In this document: piece after piece, positions 10,651 through 20,835 of the stretch
Numbering within the stretch: the first letter of the stretch is position 1
Layout of the letters: each line of letters begins with the position of its first letter
DNA from: Apoda limacodes
Taxonomy: Eukaryota; Arthropoda; Insecta; Lepidoptera; Limacodidae
Length of the DNA: 64,000 nt
Assembly (NCBI GenBank): GCA_946406115.1
Contig: OX291553.1
Coordinates: 67,001 to 131,000 of the forward strand
Direction of reading: 5' to 3'
Program-made: the position numbers and the translations under genes
The notes under the pieces: model-generated
Told to the model about the DNA's origin: nothing
Database searches by the model: none
Seen by the model: only the letters and a program-made list of their open reading frames with translations

Positions 10651-11340
10651 CTTACACATTGGAATAATTTATTATAATAATGACTACATAATATAATTAA
10701 GATTAATTTGTAATTTTTCTATTTAGTTTGTTATTTATTAATAATGCCGGACATGTACTTATTTAATTTCATAGACATAGACATGGACATTTCTTTATTT
10801 AACACACATATACAACACAAGCAAAAACATAAAAAAAATTACACATAGATTACACAAGCATTTAGATAATACCTATTAAAAAAAAGAAAAATATAACAAT
10901 AACATTAAGAAAATAAATACACAAAGAAGAAACTAATTCTAAGACTATATACTAAATTATTATAAAAATTGTAATACATAAATAAAAAATAAATAAATTG
11001 ATATTAATTAAAATAATAATGTCAATAATATGATCAGCTTGCATTGTATTGCATTATATATATATATAAAAATGAGCGTTTTTACTGAATAATTAAAAGG
11101 CATGCATATTTCACTTCAAAGTACATACCTGGATAAAGGTGTTACTAGGCTGTACTTTGTACCTACCGTATTATTTTGATTTTTATAATGAAGAATGTTG
11201 TTTAAATTATAGAATCATATTTAGTGAAGGGCTACCGGTAAAAGTTTGTTTTTGTTTTAGTGTTAAATATTTTCGATATTGAATTTTGAAAGTTTTTAAT
11301 GTACAGCAGTTCCGAATCCACCCTATTCGGGTAGACTGTT

Positions 11341-13008
11341 CTAGCATTTGGTAGCCGCAAATCGGAAGCTTCCTTGAAAGGCCGCAGTTCTATGTTTTTG
11401 AGTTTTCATCAAGTAATTGGAAGCTCTGGTATTGTATGAATTATAATCCCTACACCATTTCAGCTTTTCATACATGTAGGAAGGTTGTTGAAATTTAACA
11501 ACTCCGAACACAAGAGTTGCGAGATGCGCTTGTCTACGGAAAGACATTTTTAATATGTTTGCGGTGTTCAGATAGGGAGTGGTATGGGCGCGCGGGAGAA
11601 TGTTAAAGCAGTATCGAGCGCAAGCGTTCTGTACTCTTTGTAGTATTCGTCTGTGCGCGAACAACCGAGGCCCGTAAACAACGTCACCATAGTTCAGCCT
11701 CGATAGCACCAGAGAGTCGCAGAGCATTATTCGTAGCTCAGTGCTAAGATAATTACGTACTTGGTACAAAACCTTAAGCCTGTAAAATTCATTTCTGACC
11801 ACTTCCAGCACGTGTTTTTCGAATTGAAGACTATTATCCATAGAAAGACCTAAATTACGAGCCTCCGCTACCCGCTGCAGAGGTGTTCCTCTAATGATTA
11901 CTACAAAGTTATGTCCAATAATGCGATCTATTTGATGTTTTGATCCTAGTACCATATATTTGGATTTTTTAGGATTCAAAGTTAACATGTTGGACTCAGA
12001 CCATTGTACTATGCGTCCTAGATCATCATTTAATTTAGAAATAGCGGAATATGTTGAATTAGGATCAAATGAAAGATAAAGTTGTATGTCATCAGCATAC
12101 ATATGGAACTTACAATAGCTAAGAGAATTAATTACATCTGCAATATACAAAACGAACAGTATTGGTCCTAAAATTGAACCTTGAGGTACACCTTTGGTTA
12201 CAGGGCTTGTTTCGGATCTGTTAATTTTTCCTTCGTTATCTTTCAGTTCGATAAGTTGAGAACGACCACTAAGATAGCTATCGAACCATTTAATAGTACT
12301 TAATTCAAACCCATAGTAAGCCATTTCTGATAATATTAGCGAGTGATTTATTGTATCAAATGCCCTTGAAAAATCTAATAAAACCAACACAGATCCCATG
12401 CCTTCATCTTGAGCGACCAAAAGGTTATCTACAACATCGACTAAAGCCGTAGCCGTGCTGCGTGTCTTTCGAAAACCTGACTGCAACTCGGGAAGGATTC
12501 TGTTTTTTTCTAAGTACTCAGTTAGCTGGGTACATACTGTTCTTTCAACCAGTTTGGACAAACAAGGGACAATATTAATAGGTCTTAAGTCTTTTGGGTA
12601 AACGGGGTTATCCGTTTTTGGTAAAGGTCTTACCACCGTGATCTTCCAAGCATCGGGAAAAGTGTTATTTTCTATAGATTTATTTATAATAGCAGTAGCA
12701 GTAGCTTTTAAAGTGCGTGGCAACGTAAGCAAGAGCATGTCTAAAGAAATGCCGTCAATACCTAAAGCGTTTGACTTGAGTGACTTTATAATGTTGATTA
12801 CTTTGCTCTCATCTATATGTTCTAACTTAAAAGAGGATGTCCCGTATCGATTGTGTTCATAATATGTAAGGTTAGATAGTTTTACTTCGTTGACACAAGG
12901 CAAATTAAGAAAGTGTGTATTAATTAAATCAGGATCAACAAAATGATTTGGAAGCTCACCACTGCTTCGTTTACTAGTATTAGGGATGGTACGTTTAAGG
13001 TTTTGTAA
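11341..13008 (-). pseudogene. LINE copy C ORF2, RT domain
   Basis: 520 codons are open from 12903, and the homologous frame extends back to about 13008. RT motifs appear in order: LRPINIVPCLSKLVERTVC, GFRKTRST, VLLDFSRAFDTINHSL, TKGVPQGSILGPILFVLYIA and the catalytic MYADDIQLYLSF, followed by the thumb and C-terminal region ending FRFAATKC. Copy B continues with WNN at this point, whereas C has a TAG, so about 30 residues are lost. The enzyme would prime cDNA synthesis at nicked target DNA. Loss of the endonuclease and the insertion at 13013 make it inactive. Confidence 0.9.
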
Positions 13009-13013
13009 AATTA

Positions 13014-13946
13014 GGAGTTCCTCAAGGTTCTATTTTAGGTCCTTTTCTATTTTTAATTTACATAAATGACTTGCCTTTCTTTGTGGAGAAGCTATGCAAG
13101 ATTGTACTATTTGCTGATGACACATCTCTTTTATTTAAAGTTGACAGAAATAAAACTAATTATGACGACGTAAGTAGTGAGCTTTCTCAGGTTCTTCATT
13201 GGTTTACGGCAAATAATTTACTTCTTAATGCGAAAAAGACTAAGTGTTTAAAATTTATGATGCCAAATGTCAGAAACATAAGTACAAAATTATCCCTAAA
13301 CGGAGAAGAAATAGAACTATTAGACTCAACAGTATTTCTAGGTATTACATTAGACAATAGGCTGCAGTGGAACCCTCACATTTCAGTTCTTGCCGGAAAA
13401 CTCAGTTCAGCTGCCTATGCAGTTAGGAAAGTTAGACAGCTTACAGATTTTGACACTGCTCGCTTGGTCTACTTTAGCTATTTCCATTCCGTCATGTCTT
13501 ATGGCATTTTGCTTTGGGGTAAAGCAGCTAATATTGATACAGTCTTTATTTTACAAAAGAGAGCAGTACGGTCAATTTATAAATTAGGACCTCGAATTTC
13601 TCTTAGGGAACTATTTAGGGAAATTGATATTTTAACTGTTCCTTGCCAATATATCTTTGCTTGTATAATGTATGTACACCAAAATTGTCACTTATTTGCT
13701 AACAATAGTGACCTCCACAGTGTTAATACAAGGAATAAGGATAAATTGGTAGTTCCAAAATGTCGTCTTCAGAAGGTACATAGCTCTTTCGCAATACAAA
13801 GTATATTTTTCTACAATAAAATTCCAGAACATGTGGTTAATTTACCCTCAAATAAATTTAAAATATGTGTCAAAGATAGTTTAATGAAAAAAAGCTATTA
13901 CAAAGTTGATGAATACATAAATGATAAAAATGCTTGGAAAAATTAG
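13014..13946 (+). pseudogene. Jockey-type LINE RT C-terminal half
   Basis: The open frame runs from the truncation point, with GVPQGSILGPFLFLIYINDL followed by the catalytic FADDTSLLFKV, LLLNAKKTK, FLGITLDNRLQW, YFSYFHSVMSYGILLWG and the family's C-terminal DEYINDKNAWKN. It has no ATG of its own at the start, because it is the truncated tail of ORF2. About 311 codons are open without a stop, so the insertion is fairly recent. The same family gives the relics at 40641-43130 and 58405-60395. Confidence 0.88.
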
Positions 13947-14725
13947 AACTTAATTGATTTGTATTGGGGAATTTGAAATTTTTTTTTAAATTAAAACATT
14001 GTATATTATGTTATTACCTAGTGTAAGGCTATATTGTATTTTTATATGATGTATAAAAGATTAACTAGTGAGTTTATTTGCTTCTCGGTAGTAAAGCATT
14101 ACGAACCTTCCAATCTTCTCCTCTTATATTTTGTTCCTTTACTACTCACATTGTAACTAGTACAATCGAAGTTTTATTGGAGTTGCTTGAGTGTGTCATG
14201 CTCTCTCAAAGTGTCTCTGCGGTGGTGGCGTGTGTGTTGGGTCGTTACGTTCCCTAAAACATGGTTGAGCGAAGCGATGGCTGATTCATGTGTCATACTC
14301 GTGAACGGGTGCCGCCTGTGGAGGCTGGTCTGCTGTTGCAAACTTCTTTGTATTCTTAGTATTTAGTCTTACTTTTTTGTTTTGTTTATTAATACTGTAA
14401 GACATTGATTATTCCTTAGTGATGAATACATAAACTGTTTTTTGTTTATATAAGATACTTTTTTATGTTGTGCTTGTGCTTTATATTTCATGTTTTTTTA
14501 TGTTTGTAATGGAAAGTGTCCTTTTATGATAGGGAGGACATTTTCCAATATTTTAATTGGACGCTGTATGAGAAAGGGAGAAAAGAAATGCCCTTGCTGA
14601 GTTTCTTGCTGGTTCTTCTCAGTATAAGGTCTCCCGCCCTGTAGACTTACGAACCGATGGCGTAGTGACATTCATAAGTGCTCAATTATTGTACCCTAAA
14701 CTGAATAAATTAAATTGAATTTGAA
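13947..14725 (+). other. 3' untranslated region of the nested Jockey-type LINE
   Basis: Non-coding sequence follows the RT stop. It has a GC-richer stretch near 14210-14330 and a conserved last segment from about 14500 (tttgtaatggaaagtgtcct onward), also found at 2686-2920. The end is a short ttgaa-type repeat preceded by gaataaa, a likely polyadenylation signal. Confidence 0.7.
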
Positions 14726-14727
14726 TT

Positions 14728-15205
14728 TCCAAAGAATTTTTGCGTTATGGGAATTAGTATTAATCTGTTGGTTGAAGTACGCGCGTTTCTCATTAAAGAT
14801 GGCTTTGTTAACACTACTCTTCAGATCTTTGTAGTATTTTTTATGTACTTCAGATCCCGTAGCTCGATATTTTTTATAAGCATCATTACGAAGTTTCATC
14901 ATTTCTTTCATAGTGAATGTGAGCCAGGGACATGACTGATGTCTCAGAAACAATTTTCGTGTTGGAGCGTGAAGTTCAAATAAAGCTGTAATATAGTTAT
15001 TAAACATACCTACCATTTCATTGGTGTTTTCTGAGTGCAACAAAATGTGTTCCCAATCTATTGCATCAAGAGAAGAATTAAAAAGGTTCATGTCAATGTC
15101 TTTAAGTGGTCTGAAAATAACTATCTGCGGCGGCAAATTTAAATAACTAATATAACTACATTTACACACAAACTCACAGACATATAAAGCATTAAGGAAG
15201 CGCAC
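14728..15205 (-). pseudogene. LINE copy C ORF2, endonuclease-RT linker
   Basis: The minus-strand frame contains IVIFRPLKDIDMNLFNSSLD, SCPWLTFTMKEMMKLRNDAY and NEKRAYFNQQINTNSHNAKI. It aligns with copy B around 33960-34350, the segment between endonuclease and RT. It continues into 13008 when the Jockey insertion is discounted. Upstream of about 15170 the homology stops and the endonuclease domain is missing. The ORF1 end follows within about 30 bp, a deletion of several hundred base pairs. Confidence 0.82.
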
Positions 15206-15229
15206 AGGAAAATGGGTTACTCTCCAATT

Positions 15230-16164
15230 ATATTGATACCAAAAACCTTATTTACATCTGCTTCGGAACGAATACGGTGGGCTGCAGTATCTGATCCACG
15301 CCTGGCATAAATACGTCTATCCTTGGTCCACACAAAGCGCCAGTGTAGCTGACGTCCCTCTTTACGCGCTTTATAAAATAAGTTTTTATTTGTATATGTA
15401 AGGCGCTCGTTTATATAAAATCGGCGCGAGCCGCGCGCAACAGGTCGTCGCGTAGCGATCGCCGCGTCAACCGCACCATGATGGGGCGCGGCCGCGGGGC
15501 GCTCTCTCCCTCTTTCCGTTCCCGACGTGCGCCTGTGCTCGCCGCGCTCACTATATCTCGACTGTCAAATTCGGAATCGATTTTTTTGCCAACCAGGGTT
15601 ACTATGTGTATCAAATTTTCATCATTTTTTTCTGGGATACCGCTGATCAGAGTCCTGGTCTCGATCGTTCAACTCTTGCTTTAGCCGAGCGATAGTCTCC
15701 ACTAACTGTTTATTATCACGAGCCTCATCATATTCACTAACTCGCTTTTCTAGGGTCAGTATTCGATCCTCTACACAATCGATACGTTTATGGAGAGGTT
15801 CTACCGTATCACATAGCTTGTCCATTCGAGTGCAGAAATGTGCCATATATTTTCGTAAGGCACCCATTTCCGAAGACATCACTGAACGGAAATCCTTCAG
15901 TTCTATCATGACTTTAGCCTCATTACTTTCAATCGACGTTTCATGCGTTTCAAGTGTATAATCGGCCTTTTTTCCCTTAACTGGAGTTTCCGTGTTATCT
16001 TTTCGCTGTTGCTTCGATACACAACTCGGACACAACCAGGTCGATGAGACTTTAGCACCTTTAGGTATCTTAACGCACGGTCTGTCATATACGCCAGCAC
16101 ATACTGGACACTTAACGCCCTCTGCCGGCGAAACATATTTACCGCACGCGGGACACTTACTCAT
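15230..16164 (-). pseudogene. LINE copy C ORF1 (PHD-like, coiled coil, FP-like C-terminus)
   Basis: From the ATG at 16164: a PHD-like module (CPACGKYVSP, CPVCAGVYDRPC, WLCPSC), a coiled coil (LCDTVEPLHKRIDCVEDRIL and LEKRVSEYDE) and, after a frameshift near 15620, the basic linker APRPRPIMVRLTRR. The C-terminal domain follows in a further frame (LFYKARKEGRQLHWRFVWTK region, 15240-15420). The order matches copy B ORF1. ORF1 proteins of such LINEs bind nucleic acid as multimers. In both B and C the usual PHD histidine position is YD. The two frameshifts make this a pseudogene. Confidence 0.85.
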
Positions 16165-16200
16165 TATGGTTTCGATCTTTTTTTCTGATATCGGTAGCTG

Positions 16201-17340
16201 TCAACTGTAGACAAGACCCCAGAGATGGCGTAAGTAGTAGATAACTGACTATTTAATTACTTTAACTTTGTCAATTTTCTTGAAATATGTTTTATGTAAA
16301 TATGAATATTTACAATGATTAATGCAAAAATAATATATAGTTTTCACATATAATATCAGGCACTGTATCGATAGCTATGTTTGTGTACGCAAATGCAGGG
16401 TAGATATTTTATAACGGTTTCATCACAATCACAAATATACTTTTAATGCGAAAAACACTGTTTTTACTTTATATTTCTCCAAAATAACAATTGTCACGAT
16501 AAATAGTAACCAGTAAATTCGGATAGATATCACAATAGGTTAAAATACACAGTATTTAATAATTAATCGCTAAAAAGTTTGACCAGACTTTTGCTGTCAC
16601 CGGTACCAGAGTCGTCACCTTTTCGCGCACGAAGGGTTTCGTACCATTATCTATAAAAATTAAATGTTTTTTTTATTTTTATATTTTAGTTGATTGAATG
16701 AAATGAAAATATGACGTATTAAAAAAACTGGTTGCCTGTAAAGTCGGTATACGGGCGAAAGTTTTACGTGACAACTTGTGCCTTTCACTTTTTATGTCCG
16801 TCTCTCTCGCTCTTAGGCGGGCTAACCATGCCGCGTGCCTCTCACTCGCTCTCATTGTGAGCGCATAACGTGAGCGGAGCGTAACGCAGTTTCTTGAAGT
16901 GTCACCCGGCAAACCAATTTATAAGACGTTGTCACGTCAAAAAAACTTTGTTTGCGGCACTCGGACGGTTCGGTAGGACTACTCGGTACACGAGAGCCAT
17001 TTCTATTTTTTGTTGTTTGATTGATTGGTTTCCTAATTCTTGAAAGAGTACCAAATTTGTTATTGCAAATGTTACGTAATAAAAGTAAGGTTAGGTGATT
17101 TAAATTGTAATGTTTTTATTTTAATTTACACTTCTGATGCTAAAAATATAATATTTTTCCAAATAAATGCCATTTTTCTAAATTATTACCGCCATATGTT
17201 TGTGAAAATCGAGATAGATCTATGAAATCCAGCAAGTGTGAGTGCAACGCAAAATGATTCTTATCACTCGCTTTGTTCCCATTCGTCGGTACCGTCAACA
17301 AAAAAATCAAAAAATTTTTGTACATTTGTTTTATAGTGTT
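16201..17340. other. AT-rich stretch with repeat fragments, no gene
   Basis: There is no supportable coding sequence. A fragment at about 16612-16660 (cgcgcacgaagggtttcgta, then ccattatctataaaa) belongs to an interspersed repeat common in Lepidoptera. A further copy of that repeat type lies at 27606-28058. The segment 16735-16990 is richer in GC and contains tctctctcgctctta and ctcactcgctctcat; it looks like part of another repeat but I cannot name it. Confidence 0.5.
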
Positions 17341-17344
17341 CAAG

Positions 17345-18120
17345 TTCTAATTTAAAGTATCTTCGCAGATTTCCTAAAGATAAATTATGGAGACAAAATT
17401 GGCTTAAAACTGTCCGAAAACAAAGACGAGAACTTGATTGGGTAGCTACTAATAATAGCTGAGTGAGTATGCTGACTCCATTTAAACCTGACGATATTTA
17501 TGTTACCAAAAAAGATTTAAATAGAATTAAAAAGGGTGCCGTACCATTTAGTCAGGTATGTATATATAATATTACAAAAAATATGGCTGCAACCAACTTA
17601 TGCTAAATTTATCCATTAATATACTATTCAAACATTTTTTTTATATTTAATTCCAATTTTTATTTATTTTAGGTCATATCGAATTTTTTGAATGGTGTAA
17701 ATTCTAGACGCATAAGTTCTAACTCATTAAATAATGTAGATGTTTCCGACTTAGATTCAATTTTTGATTCGCCTAGGAAAGCATTCTTAAAACGGAAAAT
17801 TATCAAAATTAATTTACAAAAAAAGAAGCTTTCTTTAGATAATAAGATCAGAACCTAAAATATAAGAGACTTGAAAAAAAAATCACATCTTCTAAAGAAA
17901 TTTTGTTAAAACATAAGAAAAAACTAAATATTAAAGAAGACCAGTTTACAGAACTCAATACAAGGGCAGAAGTAGTAGACGTATATCGAAGAATGAGGAA
18001 AAAAATTAAATGCAATAAAAACATTCGAATAAAATTTACTCCAAGTTTAAGAAAATTTGCTCTTACCTTAAATTTATCAACAAGGGTTATCCCAAGTGAT
18101 TTTATTATTTTTACCTTATG
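17345..18120 (+). pseudogene. P-element / THAP transposase relic with intron
   Basis: The first exon (about 17345-17555) reads RFPKDKLWRQNWLKTVRKQR, then KPDDIY and KKGAVPFSQ. These are the second half of a THAP zinc-binding domain (the W, the HF region and the AVP box); the CSEHF-like part is damaged. A GT-AG intron follows: a gtatgt donor at 17556 and a tttattttag acceptor ending at 17672. The next exon gives VISNFLNG and a lysine-rich coiled coil. A final frame (17903-18120) has FTPSLRKFALTLN, the conserved segment after the leucine zipper in P-type transposases. The catalytic RNase H-like part is absent. Confidence 0.72.
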
Positions 18121-18260
18121 ACGTATCAATTGAATCGAAAAATATTCAATGATTAAATAAGTTAAAAACAAAAAATTTAGTTTCACTTTGGATAGGTATA
18201 CCATAAATATTTTTTTAAGCTGTTTGATTTTGCGTAAAAGTGAAGTTAAATATAATTTTT

Positions 18261-18443
18261 ATGTTCTTATTTGGACTTATTTTCATATTGATGGTACCTT
18301 GCGATCAATCAGTTCGGGGAATACCCAAAAAACGTTTCTCTCAGAGTATTATGGGTGTGTTGACGAATATCCTGTTATCTCATTCTGACTACAGACTATC
18401 TACGACTCTCTGTCTCTGTTATATCCTATGCATCTGTACGTAA
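18261..18443 (+). CDS. Small ORF with hydrophobic N-terminus, unrecognised
   Basis: The frame of about 60 codons starts MFLFGLIFILMVPCDQSVRG, which resembles a signal peptide, continues with a basic GIPKKRFSQ, and ends TTLCLCYILCICT. An overlapping frame just downstream reads NCRCRGKGICNC (to about 18490). I do not recognise either. It lies between a P-element relic and an errantivirus integrase relic, so it may be chance or transposon debris. I would not call it a gene without expression data. Confidence 0.2.
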   Translation: MFLFGLIFILMVPCDQSVRGIPKKRFSQSIMGVLTNILLSHSDYRLSTTLCLCYILCICT

Positions 18444-18539
18444 TCAAAATTGTAGATGTAGGGGTAAAGGTATTTGTAATTGTATTTAGCTCAATCTTTG
18501 TTTTATCGACAATAAAACGTACCGTATCTTCCCTTTGGT

Positions 18540-18820
18540 GTTTTTCATTCAACACTATTACTCGAACGAACGAACTTGCTTTAAGTAAATTTTGTAATCT
18601 TTCATCTAACTTGCGTAAAGAAGTCGATCATCTGTAAAACTATGAGGACTATCACAAAGAGTTGAAATATAGATTACGCAGAAAGCACAGTCAGAAGCTA
18701 AGCAAAATCTTTTAGAAAATAAGTACTTAAGAAAATTTAACTATTATAAGAATTGTAATACTATTTTTTATAAGCCAGGTGAGCTTGTTTTAATAAAAAA
18801 TCAAGTTGGTAATAAATAAC
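18540..18820 (+). pseudogene. Old errantivirus-type integrase C-terminal relic
   Basis: Across one stop the plus-strand frame reads FCNLSSNLRKEVDHL, then NYEDYHKELKYRLRRKHSQK, a K-rich helix and FYKPGELVLIKNQVGNK. This is the pattern at the end of Ty3/Gypsy errantivirus integrases (helical linker, then a GD-V-LL-K barrel). It is more degraded than, and opposite in orientation to, the complete element that starts at 18941. The rest of pol is not recognisable upstream. Confidence 0.6.
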
Positions 18821-18940
18821 ATTATTTTTTTAAAGGGTTCCTATTCTTAGAAGATTTATCACCCAATGTAATAATAAATATTATGAATAACAAAGAATAA
18901 TTAGTACATAAAAACAATACAAAATCGTTTCATCATACGT

Positions 18941-19212
18941 AGTCAAATTTATGCAGGGCGCAAGGACTTTTTTAAAAAGAATTAAAAATTAATATAAAAT
19001 TTATTTACTCTACAATAGAGCGTGTTTCTTACATGGAATCTACAATAGAACTGTCTTAAAACTAAGAGCTCGAGAGGAGCCCGGCGAACGCCGTGCGTGT
19101 GGTCGTCCGAGCGTTAGTCAAAACAATCCGGCGCCCACGCGCTTTCGTGGAGGTTTAGTTTTGCTGACTGGGTATTTCTACGAACCTGACCGTAGGACCA
19201 GCAAGCGTAACT
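18941..19212 (-). repeat. Errantivirus-like 3' LTR
   Basis: 272 bp, equal to 26373-26644 except for one base. In element orientation it begins AGTTACGCTTGC and ends AATTTGACT. The last about 58 bp of the env frame (19155-19212) lie inside it. It is bounded outside by ACGT. Confidence 0.95.
19000..19005 (-). terminator. AATAAA polyadenylation signal in the 3' LTR
   Basis: The minus strand reads GTAAATAAATTTTATATT here, giving an AATAAA hexamer within the LTR. It is the likely 3' processing signal of the genomic and env RNAs. An identical signal lies in the other LTR. Confidence 0.5.
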
Positions 19213-20657
19213 CCTCCCTCCTTAAGTTCGAAGTCATCAGAGGGATTTTTTTCAGTCTGATGATTTCGACTCATTAAAATAAAAGATTTATATTTGTATA
19301 AAATAAGGGTTACAATGCTTACGACTATTATTATATATAATATTAATGTCCCGATGCTAATGCTATTCACTTTTATCACACTTTTACATTCACTATATTG
19401 ACTTTCACTTTCACTGTTTCGCAGGTTACGTGCCAGTTGGTGCAGATTTGTTAATTCGGTATGATCCAAATTAATTAAGGTTTTTCTTAATGGTTTTTCG
19501 TCTTGAGTCGGCAACTCTGGAAAATGAATTATAGGAAGCTTCTCAAAAATAATTGCTTCGCCTAGGTACTGGTGTTTTTTCAGGGTCAAGTCTTTGATTT
19601 TAACTTCGCAGTTGTCATCCAGGGTTAGTATGTAAGTACCTTTAATTATTTCTCTAGACTCTTCTGAATTACAAAATTTTGTCATCATTGTTTCGGTCTT
19701 ACAATAAATTATCCAGCGATCTTTTTGTATTAACTCTATTTTTAAGTCTTTAATTTCAGTTAGAATTGGAGTGCACGTACTTAGATTTTTGGAAAAGGTC
19801 ATAAGTGCTGTAATACAGTTGTCTTTTGTGGATGGCTGCAGTTCGGCCTCGTGGCACAGGTACGTAGCTTTGCTGATCTCTTTACACGGTTGTAGAGGAA
19901 AAAGTGCTTTCGACCCTTTCAATATCAGGTAGGGGTAGTTAGGTATGATTAGGGTAGTTTGGTTAAGGGAGTTGGTTATAGGTAATGGTATTACTTTGTA
20001 GTACGTGTACATATCCCTTTTGACAAGTGGAATATTAAAAATGAACGTTATCTGACTTTGTTTAGAATAGGCTTTTAACTCTATACATTGCTCTAACATT
20101 AATAAATTGTCGACATTAGCAGGGTACATAAGCTTATCTGTTTTTTCAATAGTTTTTAACATTTCTAACAGTTCATCTGGGTCTATTAAAGACTGATGCA
20201 ATGTTTTTAATTTGCTAAAGGCTATGACATTTTCAATTTCATCCAATCTGATATAGAGCGTTTGGAAATTGTGAAAAAAGAGATTGTAGGTGTTTATTAC
20301 TTTATTGATATTTATAGCTGTTTTAGTTTCATTAAAATGCTTTCTAATTTCCCAAATCGCTTTATCTAACTGAATGAAATTGTCTCTACTTGAACTAGAG
20401 ATATTGACAAATGAATCCACCAATTCGGCAACTAGCGTGATCTTTTTATTAAACGCATTCTGTCGTATTTTTACATCATTTATCAGTTTATCGTACCTTA
20501 TAGCGTCGTCATTATCTAAGTTACCAGTTAATACCTTTATAAGGGAACCCAGAGGGTTTAGAATTCCTCGTTTGAGTCGTTTAGGAGGGATTAATTGTAA
20601 AATCTTTTTAATGGTTGTATTCATAAGATGGTCAGTCTGAGTCTTAATATCAGACAT
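19155..20657 (-). CDS. env: Envelope-like glycoprotein (errantivirus Env)
   Basis: 500 codons from the first ATG. A furin-type RLKR lies at residues 27-30, followed by a hydrophobic glycine-containing stretch (GILNPLGSLI), as expected of a fusion peptide. Coiled ectodomain segments, cysteines (CKEISKATYLC, ECK) and one membrane segment near residues 430-453 (ISIGTLILYIIIVVSIVTLI) follow, then a tail of about 47 residues. This matches the insect errantivirus Env / baculovirus F-type layout, which mediates membrane fusion. The same frame is open upstream of this ATG past the pol stop at 20836. No signal peptide lies at this ATG, so expression from a spliced RNA is likely. The C-terminus is encoded in the LTR. 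Confidence 0.88.
   Translation of the reverse strand: MSDIKTQTDHLMNTTIKKILQLIPPKRLKRGILNPLGSLIKVLTGNLDNDDAIRYDKLINDVKIRQNAFNKKITLVAELVDSFVNISSSSRDNFIQLDKAIWEIRKHFNETKTAININKVINTYNLFFHNFQTLYIRLDEIENVIAFSKLKTLHQSLIDPDELLEMLKTIEKTDKLMYPANVDNLLMLEQCIELKAYSKQSQITFIFNIPLVKRDMYTYYKVIPLPITNSLNQTTLIIPNYPYLILKGSKALFPLQPCKEISKATYLCHEAELQPSTKDNCITALMTFSKNLSTCTPILTEIKDLKIELIQKDRWIIYCKTETMMTKFCNSEESREIIKGTYILTLDDNCEVKIKDLTLKKHQYLGEAIIFEKLPIIHFPELPTQDEKPLRKTLINLDHTELTNLHQLARNLRNSESESQYSECKSVIKVNSISIGTLILYIIIVVSIVTLILYKYKSFILMSRNHQTEKNPSDDFELKEGGVTLAGPTVRFVEIPSQQN
19213..19223 (-). promoter_or_regulatory. Polypurine tract of the errantivirus-like element
   Basis: In element orientation AAGGAGGGAGG ends exactly at the 3' LTR start (AGTTACG). 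It is an uninterrupted purine run in the position needed to prime plus-strand DNA. It also lies within the env coding frame. Confidence 0.85.
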
Positions 20658-20835
20658 TTCATAATAAAATTTCCCTTTAAAGAAATTTGAAACATGTTTG
20701 TTTAAATTAGCATATCGGTTAATATTAAATTCTAAATCTTCGTAAATTAAACTTAAATCTAATATCTTAATAATAGTCCAACTATCGTAATTAATAAAAG
20801 ACTGTCCTTCTTTTATAGGCAGAATACCAGGATTC

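Larger units (their letters stand above)
13013..14725 (+). mobile_element. 5'-truncated Jockey-type LINE inside copy C ORF2
   Basis: The LINE C coding sequence is interrupted after WKI-type codons and resumes at QNLKRTIPN. The inserted plus-strand element starts exactly at the RT motif GVPQGSILGP (13014), a 5' truncation typical of target-primed reverse transcription. It contains the C-terminal RT frame, about 750 bp of 3' untranslated sequence and an attgaatttgaatt tail. An aatt-type duplication may exist, but it is blurred by the tail. Its last about 230 bp are shared with the fragment at 2677-2920. Confidence 0.88.
10769..16200 (-). mobile_element. CR1-like PHD LINE, copy C (split by a Jockey insertion)
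   Basis: The 3' end carries an atagacatagac repeat (10769-10790), as copy B does at 31664-31690. Then come an AT-rich 3' region with a TA repeat near 11055, ORF2 RT (11341-13008), an inserted plus-strand Jockey element (13013-14725), the linker between endonuclease and RT (14728-15205) and ORF1 (15230-16164). Compared with copy B, most of the endonuclease domain is missing between 15205 and 15230. The protein sequence differs considerably from A and B, so this is a separate subfamily. The 5' end beyond 16164 is not resolved. Confidence 0.85.
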
